A stretch of DNA of 64,000 nt from Sporosarcina koreensis (GTDB lineage Bacteria > Bacillota > Bacilli > Bacillales_A > Planococcaceae): assembly GCF_000826145.2 (NCBI RefSeq), contig NZ_LN651337.1:809774-873773 (forward strand), read 5' to 3'. A program made the position numbers and the translations under genes. This document shows positions 62,995 through 64,000 of this stretch, piece by piece. The notes under the pieces are model-generated. The model did no database searches, was not told the origin of the DNA, and was given only the letters and a program-made list of their open reading frames with translations. Position 1 is the stretch's first letter, and each line of letters starts with the position of its first letter.

Positions 62995-63897
62995 ATGTTC
63001 AGTTTACCAAATCGTGCAACAATAATCGAGGTGGGACCGCGTGACGGACTCCAGAATGAGAAGAACCAGGTGCCGACAGACGCCAAACTCGAATTCATCC
63101 GCCTTCTGAAAACCTCGGGCGTCCGGGAGATCGAGCTGACATCATTCGTATCGCCCAAATGGGTTCCGCAGATGAAGGATGCCGGGGATATTGCCAGGAA
63201 TGCCGTACCGTTCGAGCGCGCCATCGTTCTGACACCGAATTCAAAAGGAGTCAGTCTCGCCCGGGACGCAGGGGCAGAAGCCGTTGCCGTCTTTGTCGGA
63301 GTAAGTGATACATTCAATCAAAAGAATATCAACCGGTCGACTGATGAAAGTGTGGAGGCGCTGACACCGGTCATCGAACAATTGAAAGAGGATGGAATCT
63401 TTGTCCGCGCATGCATCTCCACTGCATTCTATTGTCCATATGAAGGCAAGACGGATATCGAGGACGTCATCGAACTATGCCGGCGGTTCGTCGCTCTCGG
63501 AGTCGACGAACTGAGTGTCGCCGATACGATCGGTATGGCGAACCCTGCAGAGAGCTTCGAACTGTTCTCCCGTCTCCGCCAGGCGTTCCCGTCAGTCCTG
63601 CTGACTGCTCATTTCCACGACACCCGTAAAATGGCATTGGCGAACATTTTAGCTGCACTCCAGGCGGGTGTGGATCGGTTCGATACGTCGGCAGGCGGAC
63701 TTGGCGGCTGTCCGTTTGCAGAAGGGGCGACCGGTAATGTGGCGACGGAAGACGTTGTCAATATGTTCGATTCCCTTGGAATCGAAACGGGAATCGACGT
63801 TGGGAAGATGTGCGAAGCGATATCCGCTATCGCCCCTTACGTCTCCCGGCCAATCGACACCGGAATGTACCGTCTTTTCGAAAAAGGAACATGCTGA
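62995..63897 (+). CDS. Hydroxymethylglutaryl-CoA lyase-like enzyme
   Basis: A 300-residue DRE-TIM metalloenzyme that should split HMG-CoA into acetoacetate and acetyl-CoA, the last step of leucine breakdown. It has GPRDGLQNE (R16, D17), the HFHDT metal motif (H206, H208, D209) and the flexible loop [15 protein letters not shown] with C239. ATG 62995 follows AGGAGG with a six-base spacer. B. subtilis YngG is similar. It faces away from the thiolase gene, whose enzyme can use the acetoacetyl-CoA. Confidence 0.9.
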   Translation: MFSLPNRATIIEVGPRDGLQNEKNQVPTDAKLEFIRLLKTSGVREIELTSFVSPKWVPQMKDAGDIARNAVPFERAIVLTPNSKGVSLARDAGAEAVAVFVGVSDTFNQKNINRSTDESVEALTPVIEQLKEDGIFVRACISTAFYCPYEGKTDIEDVIELCRRFVALGVDELSVADTIGMANPAESFELFSRLRQAFPSVLLTAHFHDTRKMALANILAALQAGVDRFDTSAGGLGGCPFAEGATGNVATEDVVNMFDSLGIETGIDVGKMCEAISAIAPYVSRPIDTGMYRLFEKGTC

Positions 63898-63913
63898 GAG
63901 GGGCTGGAGGGAT

Positions 63914-64000
63914 GTGAAGAAACGATTTCTTGCGATCACGGGCGGACTGACAGCACTGGCAGCGGGTACCGTGACGGCGTTCGGCATAATTGCGACGAAC
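63914..64000 (+). CDS. yqkD: N-terminus of a probable YqkD-like alpha/beta hydrolase, cut by window
   Basis: A GTG at 63914 opens a frame of 29 codons to the right edge: MKKRFLAITGGLTALAAG then TVTAFGIIATN, a positive start followed by one hydrophobic helix. GGAGG lies just three bases before the GTG. It resembles the membrane-anchored start of B. subtilis YqkD, an alpha/beta hydrolase encoded near yqkF. No catalytic part is visible, so the name is provisional. Confidence 0.4.
   Translation, partial: MKKRFLAITGGLTALAAGTVTAFGIIATN

Noticed and set aside
62877-63317. 147-codon N-terminal extension of the thiolase frame
   Set aside because: It overlaps the divergent lyase gene and the promoter between them; a strong ribosome site marks ATG 62876.

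Overview
The window is a stretch of core chromosome from an endospore-lineage member of the Bacillales. Gene order closely follows the Bacillus subtilis segment from ypiF/aroE through spoIVA, resABCDE, spoIIA and fur to nudF. Moderate GC content, TRAP (mtrB), HBsu, SpoIVA, the SpoIIA-sigma F operon, YpeB/SleB and ResABCDE support this. The compacted gene neighbourhoods suggest a Planococcaceae-type relative rather than Bacillus itself; that placement is inference from synteny and recalled protein similarity. I found no tRNA, rRNA, insertion sequence, prophage or CRISPR array.

Layout from left to right (most genes are on the minus strand). 1-8.5 kb: aromatic amino-acid supra-operon read as aroC-aroB-aroH-hisC-tyrA-aroA-ypiA-ypiB-ypiF, with no trp genes between aroH and hisC. 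8.6-15.4 kb: cheR, ndk, the heptaprenyl diphosphate/menaquinone genes hepT-menG-hepS, the trp regulator mtrB, folE, hbs and spoIVA. 15.4-22.1 kb: yphF, yphE, gpsA, der, an S1-domain protein gene (ypfD), plsC, cmk and a PilZ gene. 22.2-30.3 kb: ypeB-sleB (spore cortex hydrolysis), prsW, bacillithiol disulfide reductase ypdA, a phosphoesterase, a LysM protein, recS and ypbB. 30.4-31.7 kb: ferredoxin, and the riboflavin transporter ribU behind an FMN riboswitch. 31.7-40.4 kb: rsiX-sigX, resE-resD, resC-resB-resA (cytochrome c maturation and its regulators) and rluB. 40.6-48.6 kb: dacB, scpB-scpA, ypuF, ribT, a small membrane ORF, lysA, spoVAF, sigF, spoIIAB and spoIIAA. 48.8-54 kb: pdp-deoB-xerD, fur, a five-helix membrane protein and nudF. 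54-64 kb: a more variable accessory-metabolism end with an aldo/keto reductase, xpt-pbuX behind a guanine-type riboswitch, a glycine-oxidase-like flavoprotein, a branched-chain aminotransferase, a YhcN-type lipoprotein, a menC-like enolase-superfamily gene, yqkK, a thiolase, an HMG-CoA-lyase-like gene and the start of a probable yqkD.

The genes fall into a few functional groups: chorismate-derived metabolism and menaquinone synthesis; respiration control (ResDE) and cytochrome c assembly; early and late sporulation functions; envelope stress (SigX); and chromosome segregation (ScpAB, XerD). The most notable observations are structural. A hairpin separates a strong Shine-Dalgarno from the xerD start. 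Convergent ypuF and ribT share a CTAG stop inside a terminator loop. A 35-codon membrane ORF is coupled to lysA. Promoter motifs for an ECF sigma factor and for sigma H lie exactly where autoregulation of sigX and sporulation control of spoIIA predict. Several locus contractions relative to B. subtilis are also present (no trp, no spoVAA-AE, no spmAB, no rib operon beside ribT). No wholly new multi-gene system is evident.
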